Below are positions 26,518-36,208 of a stretch of DNA of 64,000 bases, piece after piece. The position numbers and the translations under genes are program-made. Each line of letters opens with the position of its first letter. The stretch's first letter is position 1. Origin of the DNA: Fervidibacillus halotolerans (GTDB lineage Bacteria > Bacillota > Bacilli > Bacillales > Caldibacillaceae); assembly GCF_026547205.1 (NCBI RefSeq), contig NZ_CP106877.1, forward strand, positions 884,001 through 948,000, read 5' to 3'. The notes beneath the pieces were generated by a model. The model saw nothing but the letters and a program-made list of their open reading frames with translations, was not told where the DNA came from and searched no databases.

Positions 26518-27684
26518 ATGAGTGAAGAACATGTGACAAGATTAGTTATAAATGATAAAGAATATATTTTTATCGGGACGGCCCATGTTTCGAAAACGAG
26601 TGCGGAACTGGTAAAAAAAACGATTGACGAAGAGCAACCGGATTCAGTTTGTGTTGAATTGGACAAACAAAGATATGATTCTATTCAGAACGGTGCAAAG
26701 TGGAAGGAAATGGATATTTTTACCGTCATTAAAGAAAAGAAAGCAACCCTTTTGTTTATTAATCTTGCCCTGTCCTCTTTTCAAAAACGGATGGCGAACC
26801 AGTTTGGCATTCAACCTGGTCAAGAAATGATTCAGGGGATTGAATCGGCTAAGGAAGTGGGGGCAAAACTCGTTTTAGCTGATCGAAATATACAGACGAC
26901 CTTTTCTCGCATTTGGCACCAATTGGATTGGAAGGGGAAAATGCTTTTATTAATGGAAGTGGTCGGAGGTATATTTTCGAAGGAAACGATTACCGAGGAA
27001 GAGTTGGAAAAACTGAAATCTGAAGATATGATCCATTCGGTGTTACAAGAATTTACCGATCATTTTCCGAAGTTGAAAAAACCGTTAATTGATGAACGAG
27101 ACCAATATTTAGCAGAAAAAATTAAACAGGCTCCAGGTAAGAAAGTGGTTGCCGTATTAGGTGCGGCCCATGTTCCGGGGGTGTTAAGGGAAATTGAAAA
27201 GGAACATGATTTACGTAAATTGACGGAAGTTCCACCGAAATCGAAGAAACCGAAAGTAATCGCTTGGGCCATCCCTCTCATTATTATCGGATTAATTGTT
27301 TATTCATTTTTAACGAATCCATCGACCGGGTTTCAACAAATGGTTAGTTGGCTTCTTTGGAACGGAAGTCTTTCTGCCATAGGGGCTGCAGCTGCATTCG
27401 CCCACCCATTGGCGATTTTAACTGCCTTTGTCGCCGCTCCAATCACTTCACTTAATCCGTTTTTAGCAGCCGGGTGGTTTGCAGGATTTGTTCAAGCGAT
27501 CGTCCGTAAACCGAATGTACAAGATTTTGAAAACATGTCGGAGGATGTAACGACCGTTAAAGGTTTTTGGAAAAACAAAGTGACTCGGATTTTATTAATT
27601 ATTATTTTAGCAAACATAGGAAGCTCCCTCGGTACATTTATCGGTGGTGCAGACGTTGTTCGGCTATTTTTTAAACAATTTTAA
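26518..27684 (+). CDS. TraB/PrgY-family membrane protein
   Basis: A 388-residue protein with an N-terminal TraB domain. It has IFIGTAHVSKTSAELVK near residues 17-33 and LGAAHVPGVLREIEKEHD near 215-232, both with the paired His motif GxAHV. Three to four C-terminal membrane segments follow residue 250. PrgY limits pheromone activity in Enterococcus and is a predicted metalloprotease of the TIKI/TraB clan; the role in Bacillaceae is unknown. The ATG at 26518 has AAGGGAAGGG upstream. Confidence 0.88.
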   Translation: MSEEHVTRLVINDKEYIFIGTAHVSKTSAELVKKTIDEEQPDSVCVELDKQRYDSIQNGAKWKEMDIFTVIKEKKATLLFINLALSSFQKRMANQFGIQPGQEMIQGIESAKEVGAKLVLADRNIQTTFSRIWHQLDWKGKMLLLMEVVGGIFSKETITEEELEKLKSEDMIHSVLQEFTDHFPKLKKPLIDERDQYLAEKIKQAPGKKVVAVLGAAHVPGVLREIEKEHDLRKLTEVPPKSKKPKVIAWAIPLIIIGLIVYSFLTNPSTGFQQMVSWLLWNGSLSAIGAAAAFAHPLAILTAFVAAPITSLNPFLAAGWFAGFVQAIVRKPNVQDFENMSEDVTTVKGFWKNKVTRILLIIILANIGSSLGTFIGGADVVRLFFKQF

Positions 27685-27701
27685 GTATGACAATTCAAGG
27701 A

Positions 27702-27729
27702 TCGTCCGCATATTTGCTGGACGACTTTT
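27702..27729 (+). terminator. Terminator after the TraB gene
   Basis: A 6-bp stem, TCGTCC (27702-27707) with GGACGA (27719-27724), followed by CTTTTT. Confidence 0.7.
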
Positions 27730-27763
27730 TCTTTACAAATGAGGGTTTGGGAGGGTGATGGAA

Positions 27764-28576
27764 ATGAAAATCGTGTTGATTACCGGTGCAGGCAGTGGCT
27801 TTGGATTGGAAACGACAAGATGGTTGGCAAACAAAGGCTACTATGTGATCGCTACCGTCAGATCCTTGGAGCGAGCGGGGGATTTGTTAAATCGAAAAGA
27901 AGAAAATATTGAAGTTTTGGAAATGGATGTGACCGACGAAGCCCAAGTGGCAAAGGTTCGAAGTAATCTTGAAAAAACCTTTGGAAAACTGGATGTCTTG
28001 ATCAATAATGCTGGCTATTCCCAAGGGGGATTTTTAGAGTATTTATCACTGGACGATTGGAAAAAGCAGTTTGAAACAAATTTTTTCGGAGTTGTGCAAG
28101 TCACAAAAACATTTCTACCATTCATACGAAAAAGTGATAAAGGAAAAATAATAAATATTTCAAGTATTAGTGGCTTTTTCGGGTTCCCCGGGCTGGCACC
28201 GTACGTTTCGTCCAAATTTGCTTTAGAAGGTTTTAGTGAAAGTTTACGTCTTGAATTAAAACATGAACAGATTTCCGTATCCGTCGTTCAACCTGCGTCG
28301 TTTCGGACGAATATTTGGAAAAAGGGAATGGAATCGGTTCCGCCGATGGAACACCCCTTAAACTATCAAAAAAATCTGTTCAAAGAAAGTACAAAATCGA
28401 TGGAAAAAGGTCAGGATCCTTCTGAAGTCGCTCGTATCATCGGAAAAATATGTGAAAGTTCTCGACCCCGTTTCCGTTATCGGGTAGGAAAGGGAGCCAG
28501 AACCCTCGCATTTTTCAAATCCGTTCTTCCATGGTATATGGTGGAATGGGTTGTGCATAAAAAATTGGAAGAATAA
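27764..28576 (+). CDS. Short-chain dehydrogenase/reductase
   Basis: A 270-residue classical SDR. The cofactor loop is TGAGSGFG (TGxxxGxG, near residues 7-14). The structural NNAGYSQGG, the catalytic Ser in ISSISGFFG and the Y-x-x-x-K pair YVSSK (near 152-156) are all present. The Arg in ATVRSLE suggests NADP. The C-terminal tail fits the group of oxidoreductases acting on hydrophobic substrates; the substrate is unknown. The ATG at 27764 is nine bases after GGGAGG. The GTG at 27755 and ATG at 27758 are closer than usual. Confidence 0.87.
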   Translation: MKIVLITGAGSGFGLETTRWLANKGYYVIATVRSLERAGDLLNRKEENIEVLEMDVTDEAQVAKVRSNLEKTFGKLDVLINNAGYSQGGFLEYLSLDDWKKQFETNFFGVVQVTKTFLPFIRKSDKGKIINISSISGFFGFPGLAPYVSSKFALEGFSESLRLELKHEQISVSVVQPASFRTNIWKKGMESVPPMEHPLNYQKNLFKESTKSMEKGQDPSEVARIIGKICESSRPRFRYRVGKGARTLAFFKSVLPWYMVEWVVHKKLEE

Positions 28577-28582
28577 AAATGA

Positions 28583-28620
28583 ACGCGCAAAATGGAATAT
28601 CCATGTATTGCGCGTTTTAT
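28583..28620. terminator. Terminator between convergent SDR and rlmN genes
   Basis: An 8-bp stem, ACGCGCAA (28583-28590) with TTGCGCGT (28608-28615), then TTTAT on the plus strand. It also ends in a short A/T run on the other side and may serve both genes. Confidence 0.75.
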
Positions 28621-28623
28621 ACA

Positions 28624-29685
28624 TTATTTTGCTTTCTTCAATTGTTTACTTCGCAATTGGCCACACGCCGCATCGATATCGGTTCCGTGCTCTTGACGAA
28701 TCACACAATTGACCCCGTTTTTCTTTAACGTATCGTAAAATTTAAGAATTGCCTCTTTTTCACTTCGTTCATAATGGATGTGTTCGTTCACCGGATTGTA
28801 TGGAATCAAGTTTACATAGGAAAGGTGACGAATGTCCTTTAATAAATTTGCCAATTGTTGGGCTTCCTCTACATGGTCATTGACATCCTTCAGCATAATA
28901 TACTCAAAGGTAACCCGCCGATTTGTCTTGTCTAAATAATAGCGGATGGCTTCCATTAGTTTTTTAATCGGATAGGCACGGTTGATTTTCATAATCGATG
29001 AACGCAATTCGTCATTTGGCGCATGTAAAGAGATCGCTAAATTCACTTGCAAATCAAAATCAGCAAATTCGTAAATTTTCGGAACGATGCCACTAGTCGA
29101 TACGGTAATATGACGGGCACCGATGGCCAATCCCTTCGCGTGGTTAATCGTTTTTAAAAACCTCGTTAAATTTCCAAAATTATCAAAGGGTTCACCAATT
29201 CCCATCACAACAACGTGGCTGACTCGATTTCCATTTTCCGTTTCATCTAAATACCGTTGAACGAGCAAAATTTGTTCAACGATCTCACCCGCTGATAAAT
29301 CTCGATTTTTTTTCAATATACCACTAGCGCAAAAGGAACAACCAATATTACAACCAACTTGAGTCGTTACACAAACGCTCAGTCCGTATTTTTGACGCAT
29401 CAACACTGTTTCAATAATATTACCGTCGTTCAAACGGAATAAAAATTTAACCGTTCCATCAGAAGAAACTTGTCGAATTTCTTCCTTCATCGTATGGAAG
29501 ACAAAGTTTTGACTTAATAATTGAAGGGTGTCTTTATTGACATTGGTCATATCGGAAAAGTCGGTTACCCGTTTTCGATACAGCCATTCCCACACTTGGG
29601 TCGCCCGAAATTTCTTTTGATCGTGTTCAATCATCCAATCCGTTAGATCTTCAAAAGTTAAATTATAAATGGATTCACTATTCAT
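28624..29685 (-). CDS. rlmN: 23S rRNA (adenine2503-C2) methyltransferase RlmN
   Basis: A 353-residue radical SAM enzyme that methylates C2 of A2503 in 23S rRNA and A37 in some tRNAs. The cluster motif is C-x3-C-x2-C (CNIGCSFC, near residues 111-118). GIGEPFDN binds SAM, and the C-terminal CGQL contains the methyl-carrying cysteine (near 342). The general sequence and length are RlmN, and the housekeeping-like context gives no hint of a Cfr resistance enzyme. The gene is away from its usual Bacillus place next to prpC/prkC. GAGGG precedes the ATG. Confidence 0.92.
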   Translation of the reverse strand: MNSESIYNLTFEDLTDWMIEHDQKKFRATQVWEWLYRKRVTDFSDMTNVNKDTLQLLSQNFVFHTMKEEIRQVSSDGTVKFLFRLNDGNIIETVLMRQKYGLSVCVTTQVGCNIGCSFCASGILKKNRDLSAGEIVEQILLVQRYLDETENGNRVSHVVVMGIGEPFDNFGNLTRFLKTINHAKGLAIGARHITVSTSGIVPKIYEFADFDLQVNLAISLHAPNDELRSSIMKINRAYPIKKLMEAIRYYLDKTNRRVTFEYIMLKDVNDHVEEAQQLANLLKDIRHLSYVNLIPYNPVNEHIHYERSEKEAILKFYDTLKKNGVNCVIRQEHGTDIDAACGQLRSKQLKKAK

Positions 29686-29895
29686 TAAAAACCCTCATTT
29701 CATCGGTTACTTTCCAAATTATAATCGAATAATCTTCCTTTTTCCATTAGTATTTCCGACCATTTCTCTATTTTAACTGAATAAACTTGCCATTTTCAAC
29801 GGTTTTGATTGGAAGAAGGGAAGCGAAAGGAAGTTCGCATCCGATTTTAAAAAATGATAAAATAATCCTATTGTATGCGAAAGGAAGTGAATCGA

Positions 29896-30813
29896 TTGAA
29901 AAAGATGAAATTAGGAACGAGCGATTTAGAAGTATCGAATCTAGTTCTCGGATGTATGCGTATGAATGAGCTAGATTCGATCGAAGCGAGTAAGGTGATT
30001 CATCAGGCGTTGGATGTAGGAATCAACTTTTTCGACCATGCGGATATATATGGTGGCGGGAGATCGGAGGAAATATTTGCCGAGGCGATCGGGATGAAAC
30101 CGTCCGTTCGGGAAAACGTTATTTTGCAAACGAAGGCAGGCATACGGAAAGGGTATTATGATTTTTCCAAGGAACATTTATTGAAGTCCGTTGACGGCAG
30201 TTTAAAACGGTTGAAAACAGACTATATCGACTTGTTTTTATTACATCGTCCAGATGCCCTCGTTGAACCGGAAGAGGTTGCAGAAGCTTTCCAAATATTA
30301 AAGGATAGCGGGAAGGTTAGATATTTTGGTGTAAGCAATCATACCCCGTATCAAATCGAGCTTTTGAAAAAATACGTTGGCGAAGAAATAATTGTCAATC
30401 AATTACAATTTGGGATTATGCATACGAATATGATCGATACGGGCATTCAAATGAATACGAAATTTGAAAATGCAGTAGACCGAGACGGCCATGTTTTAGA
30501 TTATTGTCGATTACATAATATAACCGTTCAAGCATGGTCACCATTCCAATACGGGTTTTTTGAAGGTGTTTTTATCGACAATGAAAAATTCCCTGAATTA
30601 AATCAAACATTAAAAAGGATCGGTGAGAAATACGGTTTATCCAAAACCGCCTTGGCCATCGCATGGATTTTACGTCACCCGGCGAAAATTCAACCGATTA
30701 TCGGTTCCATGAATCCGAATCGAATTAAAGACATTTCAACCGCTTCCGAAGTAGTAATTACGAGGGAGGAGTGGTATGAAATTTATCGCTCGGCAGGCAA
30801 CCGTTTGCCTTAA
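29896..30813 (+). CDS. Aldo/keto reductase (YdhF-like)
   Basis: A 305-residue TIM-barrel reductase. Catalytic tetrad: Asp and Tyr in FFDHADIYGGG, Lys in ILQTKAG, His in FLLHRPD. The C-terminal cofactor loop (IGSMNPNRIKD) fits NADPH. The group is the YdhF/YcsN type, without known physiological substrate. The TTG at 29896 has AGGAAGTG about six bases upstream; the ATG at 29905 is a weaker alternative. Confidence 0.88.
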   Translation: MKKMKLGTSDLEVSNLVLGCMRMNELDSIEASKVIHQALDVGINFFDHADIYGGGRSEEIFAEAIGMKPSVRENVILQTKAGIRKGYYDFSKEHLLKSVDGSLKRLKTDYIDLFLLHRPDALVEPEEVAEAFQILKDSGKVRYFGVSNHTPYQIELLKKYVGEEIIVNQLQFGIMHTNMIDTGIQMNTKFENAVDRDGHVLDYCRLHNITVQAWSPFQYGFFEGVFIDNEKFPELNQTLKRIGEKYGLSKTALAIAWILRHPAKIQPIIGSMNPNRIKDISTASEVVITREEWYEIYRSAGNRLP

Positions 30814-30925
30814 GCTAAAGGGCCATTCTTTCCAATATATGGATGAATGTTGCAAGTTAACCAATCGATCTATTATTTGTTCTGACTAAAAACGGGTGTG
30901 GAAATTCCTTTCGATTAAAATTTAA

Positions 30926-30955
30926 ATCCCCACATTTCTTTCGTGGGGATGATTT
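30926..30955. terminator. Hairpin after the aldo/keto reductase
   Basis: A perfect 8-bp stem, ATCCCCAC (30926-30933) with GTGGGGAT (30943-30950), followed by GATTTT. It is a probable terminator, about 110 bases after the gene. The rest of 30814-31140 shows nothing else. Confidence 0.5.
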
Positions 30956-31140
30956 TCAAATATGAATCATCGAACGTGGATATTATAATTTGAAAAATGT
31001 GAGAAACTAACAATCACTCTGTTTGATAAAGGAATAAGTTTTTCAATGATTTCGTTGACATATGTAATGAACCTTACTCCCGTTCGATTTGATGATCATG
31101 CATCACTTTCGGAAAATAGATAGCTAGAAAAAGATTCTCC

Positions 31141-32004
31141 TTAACCGGTATATCGTTCAATAATTTGTTTCACCGGTTGAAAATACGTTTTTCCAAATAA
31201 ATTGAGATGAACAAGTAAATAAAACAATTGATACAAAGCTTTTCGTTCCTCATATTCTTTCGGAATCGGATGTATTTCCCGATAGCTTGCGTAAAACGCG
31301 GAAGGAAAACCACCGAATAATTGTGTAAAAGCTAATTCGAATTCAAAATGTCCATAAAAGACAGCTGGATCGATTAAATACGGGATTCCATTTTTCCCTG
31401 CAATCCAATTTCCACCCCAAAGATCTCCGTGTAAAAGGGAGGGAGCGACGTCCTTTGGAATCCAGCGATCGAAGTTTTCCAATAAAATCTCTGCCTTTTT
31501 TCGCACATCGAGCGGCAAATAGCCCTTTTGTTCTGCAGACCTGATTTGAGGCAGGAATCTTTGGTTGCGTAAATAGTCAATCCAGTTGGAAAACCATCCG
31601 TTTTTTTGTTTGATCATCCCGATGTAATTATCCTTTTCAAATCCGAATGCGGGCCCTAATGTTTGATGCATTTGTGCAACTTTTTCACCGAGTAATTGCG
31701 GGGTATCTTTCGTTTTTTCCCCACTGATCCATTCCATCACTAAAAATCCGTACGTTTCCGTCTCTTTCACACCATAACAAGAGGGCACTGCAATCGTGTT
31801 CGTCGCACGAATCGTTTCCAATCCTAGTTTTTCAAGGGAGAAAAATTGGGGAGGAATGGATTTTCGGTATTTCACAAAATATTCCCCTTGAGCACTTCGC
31901 ACATAAAACGTATCATTGATGTCTCCCCCATAAACCCGGCGCCAATGGGAAATCGGTGATCGGTCTGCAATCCACCGTATCGCTTCATATAATAAATCTT
32001 CCAT
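31141..32004 (-). CDS. Fructosamine kinase-family protein
   Basis: A 287-residue protein of the APH-like kinase fold. It has GGDINDTFYV (glycine loop), YFVKYRK (Lys), the catalytic loop LLHGDLWGGNW (near residues 190-200) and the metal site IDPAVFYGHFEFELA. This order is diagnostic for fructosamine-3-kinase/ribulosamine kinases, which repair glycated proteins. AGAGGTG precedes the ATG. Confidence 0.9.
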   Translation of the reverse strand: MEDLLYEAIRWIADRSPISHWRRVYGGDINDTFYVRSAQGEYFVKYRKSIPPQFFSLEKLGLETIRATNTIAVPSCYGVKETETYGFLVMEWISGEKTKDTPQLLGEKVAQMHQTLGPAFGFEKDNYIGMIKQKNGWFSNWIDYLRNQRFLPQIRSAEQKGYLPLDVRKKAEILLENFDRWIPKDVAPSLLHGDLWGGNWIAGKNGIPYLIDPAVFYGHFEFELAFTQLFGGFPSAFYASYREIHPIPKEYEERKALYQLFYLLVHLNLFGKTYFQPVKQIIERYTG

Positions 32005-32721
32005 TATTGTAACACCTCTTTTGACTTAGGAAAGGAGTCGAAGAATCGGGTTCCTTTATTTTTTCTGTATATTAACTATTATACTGTCTTTTTCTTATCA
32101 AGCGTAGTGAATGGGAAAAGAATGAATCCGAATTATTTTTAAAAATGGTATATTTTTTAACTTGTTCACCCTTTGAAAAAACATTACCAAGGACACTATT
32201 TTAGAATGAACGAAATCGTAGACGGTGCACTTTCATTTGCGGATGGGAAAGGATGAAACGCTCAAGGATAGAATCAAACATTCCCTACCCATTCGTTTTT
32301 CTTCACTCAATCAGTTAGAAAAATCTAAATTCGGGTAAACGAAAAACAGTGATTAGAGACGGAGGATGAAAAGGAAGATTATTATCAATTGACTTACATA
32401 ACACCGGATGATTACATGTTTCAAATCACCTGCGTTAACGAACAATGAATTCATTTGAGTCGATGAAATCGGATGAAAATCGGGGTGAAAAAGGATGAGA
32501 AATGTATAAGTGTGTTGGAATCATCATCGTCTTCGAAACCGGGATTGGAAAACGCTTTTTAAAATTAAGGCCTAAAGAGTGAAGGGAGAGCAAAATCTTT
32601 AGGCCTATTTGTTCATTGGTCATCTAACGAAAATACGGACATTTTTTTCGGATATACTTTTGTTCTGGAACGATCGGAGGAGAATATATCGAATGGTGAA
32701 TAGACTTCTTAAATTATTGAA
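32005..32721. other. Gene-free stretch with one hairpin
   Basis: About 700 bases without a credible gene. A perfect inverted repeat, AGGCCTAAAGA (32568-32578) with TCTTTAGGCCT (32596-32606), may terminate the minus-strand gene at 32722. Short coding-like runs occur in 32350-32450 but have stops and no start. Confidence 0.45.
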
Positions 32722-33282
32722 TTAGTTTCGATATAGGCGATTATATTCTGGAATATACAAAATGAAGGATAAGGACAAAAAGATGAAAGTAATCCCCATC
32801 AACAACTGGGCAATATTCGGTTGTATGTTAGGAAAGGCGACTAAAAAGACCATAGTCACGTAAAAAATAAAGGTAGAAAGCTTTCCAAACCATTGGGCTC
32901 CGTCCAATTTTTTCCCTCTTCGTAATAGAATAAGACCATTGATCCCCATATACAATTCTTTGATGACAAACAAAGTAATTAAAATCCAAATAAATTTATA
33001 TTTAATTGTTAAACAAAAAGCAATGGCTGCTTGAGTTAATTTATCTGCAATCGGATCCAATGCTTTCCCAATTTCGGTAATTTGATTAAAGGTTCTTGCG
33101 ATCAATCCATCGAAAAGATCCGTTAAACCGGATAATAAAATGATGGAGGAGGCGATGAAATAATCCCGTTCATCAGTTGCATTTATGTACAGGAAAATAA
33201 AAATTGGGATAAGAAGGAGCCGGACGAAGGATAAAATGTTCGGTATGGAAAATATTTCTTTAAATGATCCTTGCACAATCAT
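32722..33282 (-). CDS. CDP-alcohol phosphatidyltransferase (PgsA-like)
   Basis: A 186-residue integral membrane enzyme with four to six helices. The CDP-alcohol motif D-x2-D-G-x2-A-R-x8-G-x3-D-x3-D is complete (SGLTDLFDGLIARTF, then GKALDPIADK, about residues 51-80). The family transfers a phosphatidyl group from CDP-diacylglycerol to an alcohol, glycerol-3-phosphate in PgsA. This is probably a second, PgsA-like copy: essential pgsA normally lies in a recA/cinA cluster, which is not here. The acceptor is uncertain. Confidence 0.85.
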   Translation of the reverse strand: MIVQGSFKEIFSIPNILSFVRLLLIPIFIFLYINATDERDYFIASSIILLSGLTDLFDGLIARTFNQITEIGKALDPIADKLTQAAIAFCLTIKYKFIWILITLFVIKELYMGINGLILLRRGKKLDGAQWFGKLSTFIFYVTMVFLVAFPNIQPNIAQLLMGITFIFLSLSFILYIPEYNRLYRN

Positions 33283-33581
33283 TCCTCCAAAATATGTAAA
33301 TTGCTTTACTTTCCTTATTTTATACGATTCGTTAATAGAAAACTACCCTTTTGCCCATTTGTAGTAAAAAAAATGAAATAAACAATATTCATTTTATTAG
33401 AAATATTTACACAGAACGGTCTGTTTGGGATAATAAATCGTATGTTATGTGAAAAGTGGGGGGATTGAATTAGGGAAAAATATTTTAGAAAAAATATGAG
33501 TGGAAAGGGCAGTTAAAATAGAAACGGGGACAGTTAAAACAGGAAAACCCCTGCTAATTATCATGGGGAAAGATTAAAAGG

Positions 33582-33630
33582 AAAGACCTAAAAAATGCTG
33601 GAGATCAACATTTTTCAGGTCTTTATTTTT
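33582..33630. terminator. Bidirectional terminator hairpin
   Basis: AAAGACCT (33582-33589) pairs with AGGTCTTT (33617-33624), extended inwards by an A6/T5 segment. T-rich flanks are present on both strands. It lies 140 bases after the minus-strand membrane protein gene. No gene is seen in 33283-33765. Confidence 0.65.
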
Positions 33631-33765
33631 AATTCCTTTGGACACTTTTTCACCTTTTTTTCCTTTTAAGCTGTTTGTGAATATCAATGTTGCACGGTCA
33701 TTTAGTAATGGTTCCCAATCCTTTTGGAAACGGATAAATTTCAAAGGCAACCTACTTTGAAAAGT

Positions 33766-34077
33766 TTAGTTCTTTTTAAAAATCGAACCGATTGCATTTC
33801 CTATGAAGGCTACAATAGTATATACAATTATATAACCCCAAGCAGAAGTATTATAGTGTATAAACATTGTCAAGGCAAATAGGGTACCGACGAAAATGGA
33901 AAATAAGAAATGAAATCCGTTTTTGATTCCAAATATGATTGATATAATGAGGCATGTTAGTGGAAAAACGATAACGATATTTGCAATGTAATCGGCATTT
34001 TTCTCGAATATAGGTAATGTGAAAAAGACGATTGCACAAATGAGTAAATACGGTACCATTTTTTTCAACGATTCCAT
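33766..34077 (-). CDS. Small integral membrane protein, unknown
   Basis: A 103-residue hydrophobic protein with four predicted membrane segments (LLICAIVFFTLPIF, IVIVFPLTCLIISIIFG, FLFSIFVGTLFALTMF, IIVYTIVAFIGNAIGS) and a basic tail. I chose the ATG at 34077 because AAGGAGGG lies five bases upstream. The longer frame to 34260 has no site. I do not recognise the family. Confidence 0.65.
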   Translation of the reverse strand: MESLKKMVPYLLICAIVFFTLPIFEKNADYIANIVIVFPLTCLIISIIFGIKNGFHFLFSIFVGTLFALTMFIHYNTSAWGYIIVYTIVAFIGNAIGSIFKKN

Positions 34078-34526
34078 ATTTTCCCTCCTTTCATTCGCTC
34101 CAATGTTCATTTGTTCAACACGTGAAATGGGGCTATAGGTGGGCAAGGAGCGTTCGATAATCACGTTAACGTAGAAACATTGGGCACATGATAATTGTTT
34201 TAGAAAATTTGCTATAAATTTTTTTTTTAATGATCTTTTGAAATCCAATGTACTCGACAATGTTTCTTTTTCATTTTTTTAGACGTTTCATATTTTGAAA
34301 AGTTGCTCTTTTACGGTCGTTCAAAGAAAATTTTTTTTTGAAAATTTAGATGAACCCGATTAGAAAAAGGGCATTTATTTGAAAAAGAGGACAAGAAGGA
34401 AAAAATATTGGGGGTTGGAAAAATTTGAAGAAATTGATAGAAAAGTTTGAAATTCCTATAAATGAACATAGAAATTATATGAATTGCAAAGTGTTTAGAA
34501 AATAAAGATTATAATAATTGATAAAA

Positions 34527-34566
34527 AATGGGTCAAAGGAAGGCTTCCCGTTTCCTTTAACCCATT
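34527..34566 (-). terminator. Terminator of the Mta-like gene
   Basis: A 15-bp near-perfect stem, 34527-34541 with 34551-34566 (AATGGGT arms), followed on the minus strand by TTTT. Confidence 0.8.
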
Positions 34567-34589
34567 GGAATCTACTCATATCGATTTTT

Positions 34590-35355
34590 TTACTTTCTTA
34601 TTCCGGTATAATAATGAATTGCTTCCCGTAAAAACTCCGCTGCACCAGGTGCAATTTTATCATAATAGGCTTTGAATCGTTCATCTTCCACGTACATGTC
34701 AGCAAGGCCTGCATGGGCTTCTTTACTATAGGTGTCCCAATAAAAACTAATCCACTGTTTATGGAGACTTGCGGTTTTCTGAGCCAATTCGCCCTTTGGA
34801 TCGCCCGTTTCAATTGCTTGAGCTAATGTTTCGTTAATTTGTTCTGATAAATTTGTTATCGTTTCATAATCCTTTTTACTCATGTTTAACAGTTTTTCAT
34901 TAGTGGCATCTACTTTTTCATCGCCATACTTCGCCCGGGCTTCCTTTCCGTACGTTTTCTCATTTTCCTGTACCAACGCTTTTTTAAAGCCTTCAAATTT
35001 TTCCTGATCAGACATTTTTCTTCCTCCTTCAAATTCAAGTAATGTATTGTCGATGTTTTTCAATAAACGATCGATCTGTTCGCGCTTTTCTAATAGTTTT
35101 TCCCGATGTTCCTTCAGTGCAGCAATTGGATCGAAGGATGGGTTCGATACGATTTCTTTAATTCGATCTAGACACACCCCTAACTCCCGATAAAATAAGA
35201 TTTGTTGCAGTTTTTCCACTTCTTTTTTTTCCGTAAATTCGATATCCTGAAGAGTTAATTCGGGAAGGTTTTAGTAAATTAATTTCGTCATAATATCGTA
35301 ATGTCCGTGTACTAACGCCTGCTAATCTGGCCAAGTTTTGAATCGTATATTCCAT
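34590..35355 (-). pseudogene. Mta/TipA-type MerR regulator split by a frameshift
   Basis: The N-terminal frame (from 35355, AGGAGGTGAT upstream) gives a MerR helix-turn-helix (TIQNLARLAGVSTRTLRYYD, SSGYRIYGKK). The C-terminal frame continues with EKLQQILFYRELGV, the dimerisation helix and a TipAS ligand domain ending in FLREAIHYYTG. They join by removing one base from a run of eight A on the coding strand near 35226-35233. Intact, it would be about 254 residues, like B. subtilis Mta, an activator of multidrug efflux genes. Either a real frameshift, a slippery phase-variable tract, or a sequencing error. Confidence 0.85.
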
Positions 35356-35404
35356 CATATCACCTCCTAACATCCATCACTTTACACCTTTACGTAACGT
35401 CAAT

Positions 35405-35475
35405 GTCAAGTGGGTCGGGGTTCCGGTTCTTTTGGCCCACCTGGGTCAAGGTTCCGGTTCCTTTGACCCACTTCG
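35405..35475. repeat. Two tandem hairpins sharing a GGTTCCGGTTC core
   Basis: Two units, each with GGTTCCGGTTC in the middle. The first is bounded by GTGGG/CCCAC. The second has GGGTCAAGG paired with CCTTTGACCC. The units are about 30 bases apart between the Mta-like and tetR genes. Similar hairpins are common intergenic elements in Bacillus; function unknown. Confidence 0.55.
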
Positions 35476-35490
35476 ACCCGCTTTGGCGTC

Positions 35491-35539
35491 TTGACCACTG
35501 TGGTCTAGTTTGGTAAGATGGATTTAGACCGTATTGGTC
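35491..35539 (+). promoter_or_regulatory. tetR promoter overlapped by two operator palindromes
   Basis: TTGACC (-35, 35491-35496) and TAAGAT (-10, 35514-35519) are 17 bases apart. Palindrome GACCACTGTGGTC (35493-35505) covers the -35 region. A second, GACCGTATTGGTC (35527-35539), lies just downstream of the start point. Both share GACC-N5-GGTC and are 34 bases apart. This suggests autorepression by the TetR protein encoded next. Confidence 0.75.
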
Positions 35540-35564
35540 GATTTATTCAAAAAGGAGGGATACA

Positions 35565-36197
35565 GTGTCAGAACGATTTGAAAAATTACCTCGTGAAAAG
35601 CAGTTGCGTATTCTAAATGCCTCCTTCAAACAGTTTGCCGAAAATGGATTTGAAAAAGCTTCGACGAATGAAATCGTTAAAGAAGCCGGTATTGGAAAAG
35701 GGATGTTGTTTTATTATTTTGGAAGTAAAAAGGAATTATATGATTATTTGATGAATTATGCCCTAGATACATTTATGGAACAATTTTTGAATACAATCGA
35801 TGATACAATTTATGATCTGCTTGATCGAATCACGCATATATCCCGTTTGAAAATGAAGTTTTATATGAAATATCCGGAATTAAGCAAATTTATTACTTCA
35901 GAACTTTTGCGCGGGGATATGAAACTGTCCGATGAACTTAATGAAAAACTAAATCGGGTGATTCAAATCGGAAATTCAAAAATGTATGATCATTTAACGG
36001 TCTATGAGGATCAACTTCGGGAAGGAATCGATGGGAAAAAAGTGTATCGGATCATCGAGTGGGTCATTCAAGGGTACCAAAATGACTTATTACAGATGAT
36101 TAAAGGAAAAAATATTGAAGAGGTCGATTTTAATCAGTATTGGGAAGAATTCGAGGAATATTTGAAAATATTGAAAACTTCCTTTTATAAAGAATAG
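35565..36197 (+). CDS. TetR-family repressor of the adjacent ABC exporter
   Basis: A 210-residue protein with an N-terminal TetR helix-turn-helix (RILNASFKQFAENGFEKAST, NEIVKEAGIGKGMLFYYFGS, residues 15-55) and a helical ligand domain. The start is GTG with AGGAGG six bases upstream. It is followed 11 bases later by an ABC ATPase and then a permease. It probably represses its own operon through the palindromes at 35493-35539 and is released by an exported compound. Confidence 0.92.
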   Translation: MSERFEKLPREKQLRILNASFKQFAENGFEKASTNEIVKEAGIGKGMLFYYFGSKKELYDYLMNYALDTFMEQFLNTIDDTIYDLLDRITHISRLKMKFYMKYPELSKFITSELLRGDMKLSDELNEKLNRVIQIGNSKMYDHLTVYEDQLREGIDGKKVYRIIEWVIQGYQNDLLQMIKGKNIEEVDFNQYWEEFEEYLKILKTSFYKE

Positions 36198-36208
36198 GAG
36201 GGATTTGG

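Noticed and set aside
28624..29685. Cfr-type resistance methyltransferase instead of RlmN
   Set aside because: Sequence blocks and the housekeeping-like context fit RlmN. Nothing suggests the Cfr branch.
35399..35475. A CRISPR-like array at the GGTTCCGGTTC repeats
   Set aside because: Only two units, each an inverted-repeat hairpin, with no regular spacers and no cas genes in the window.
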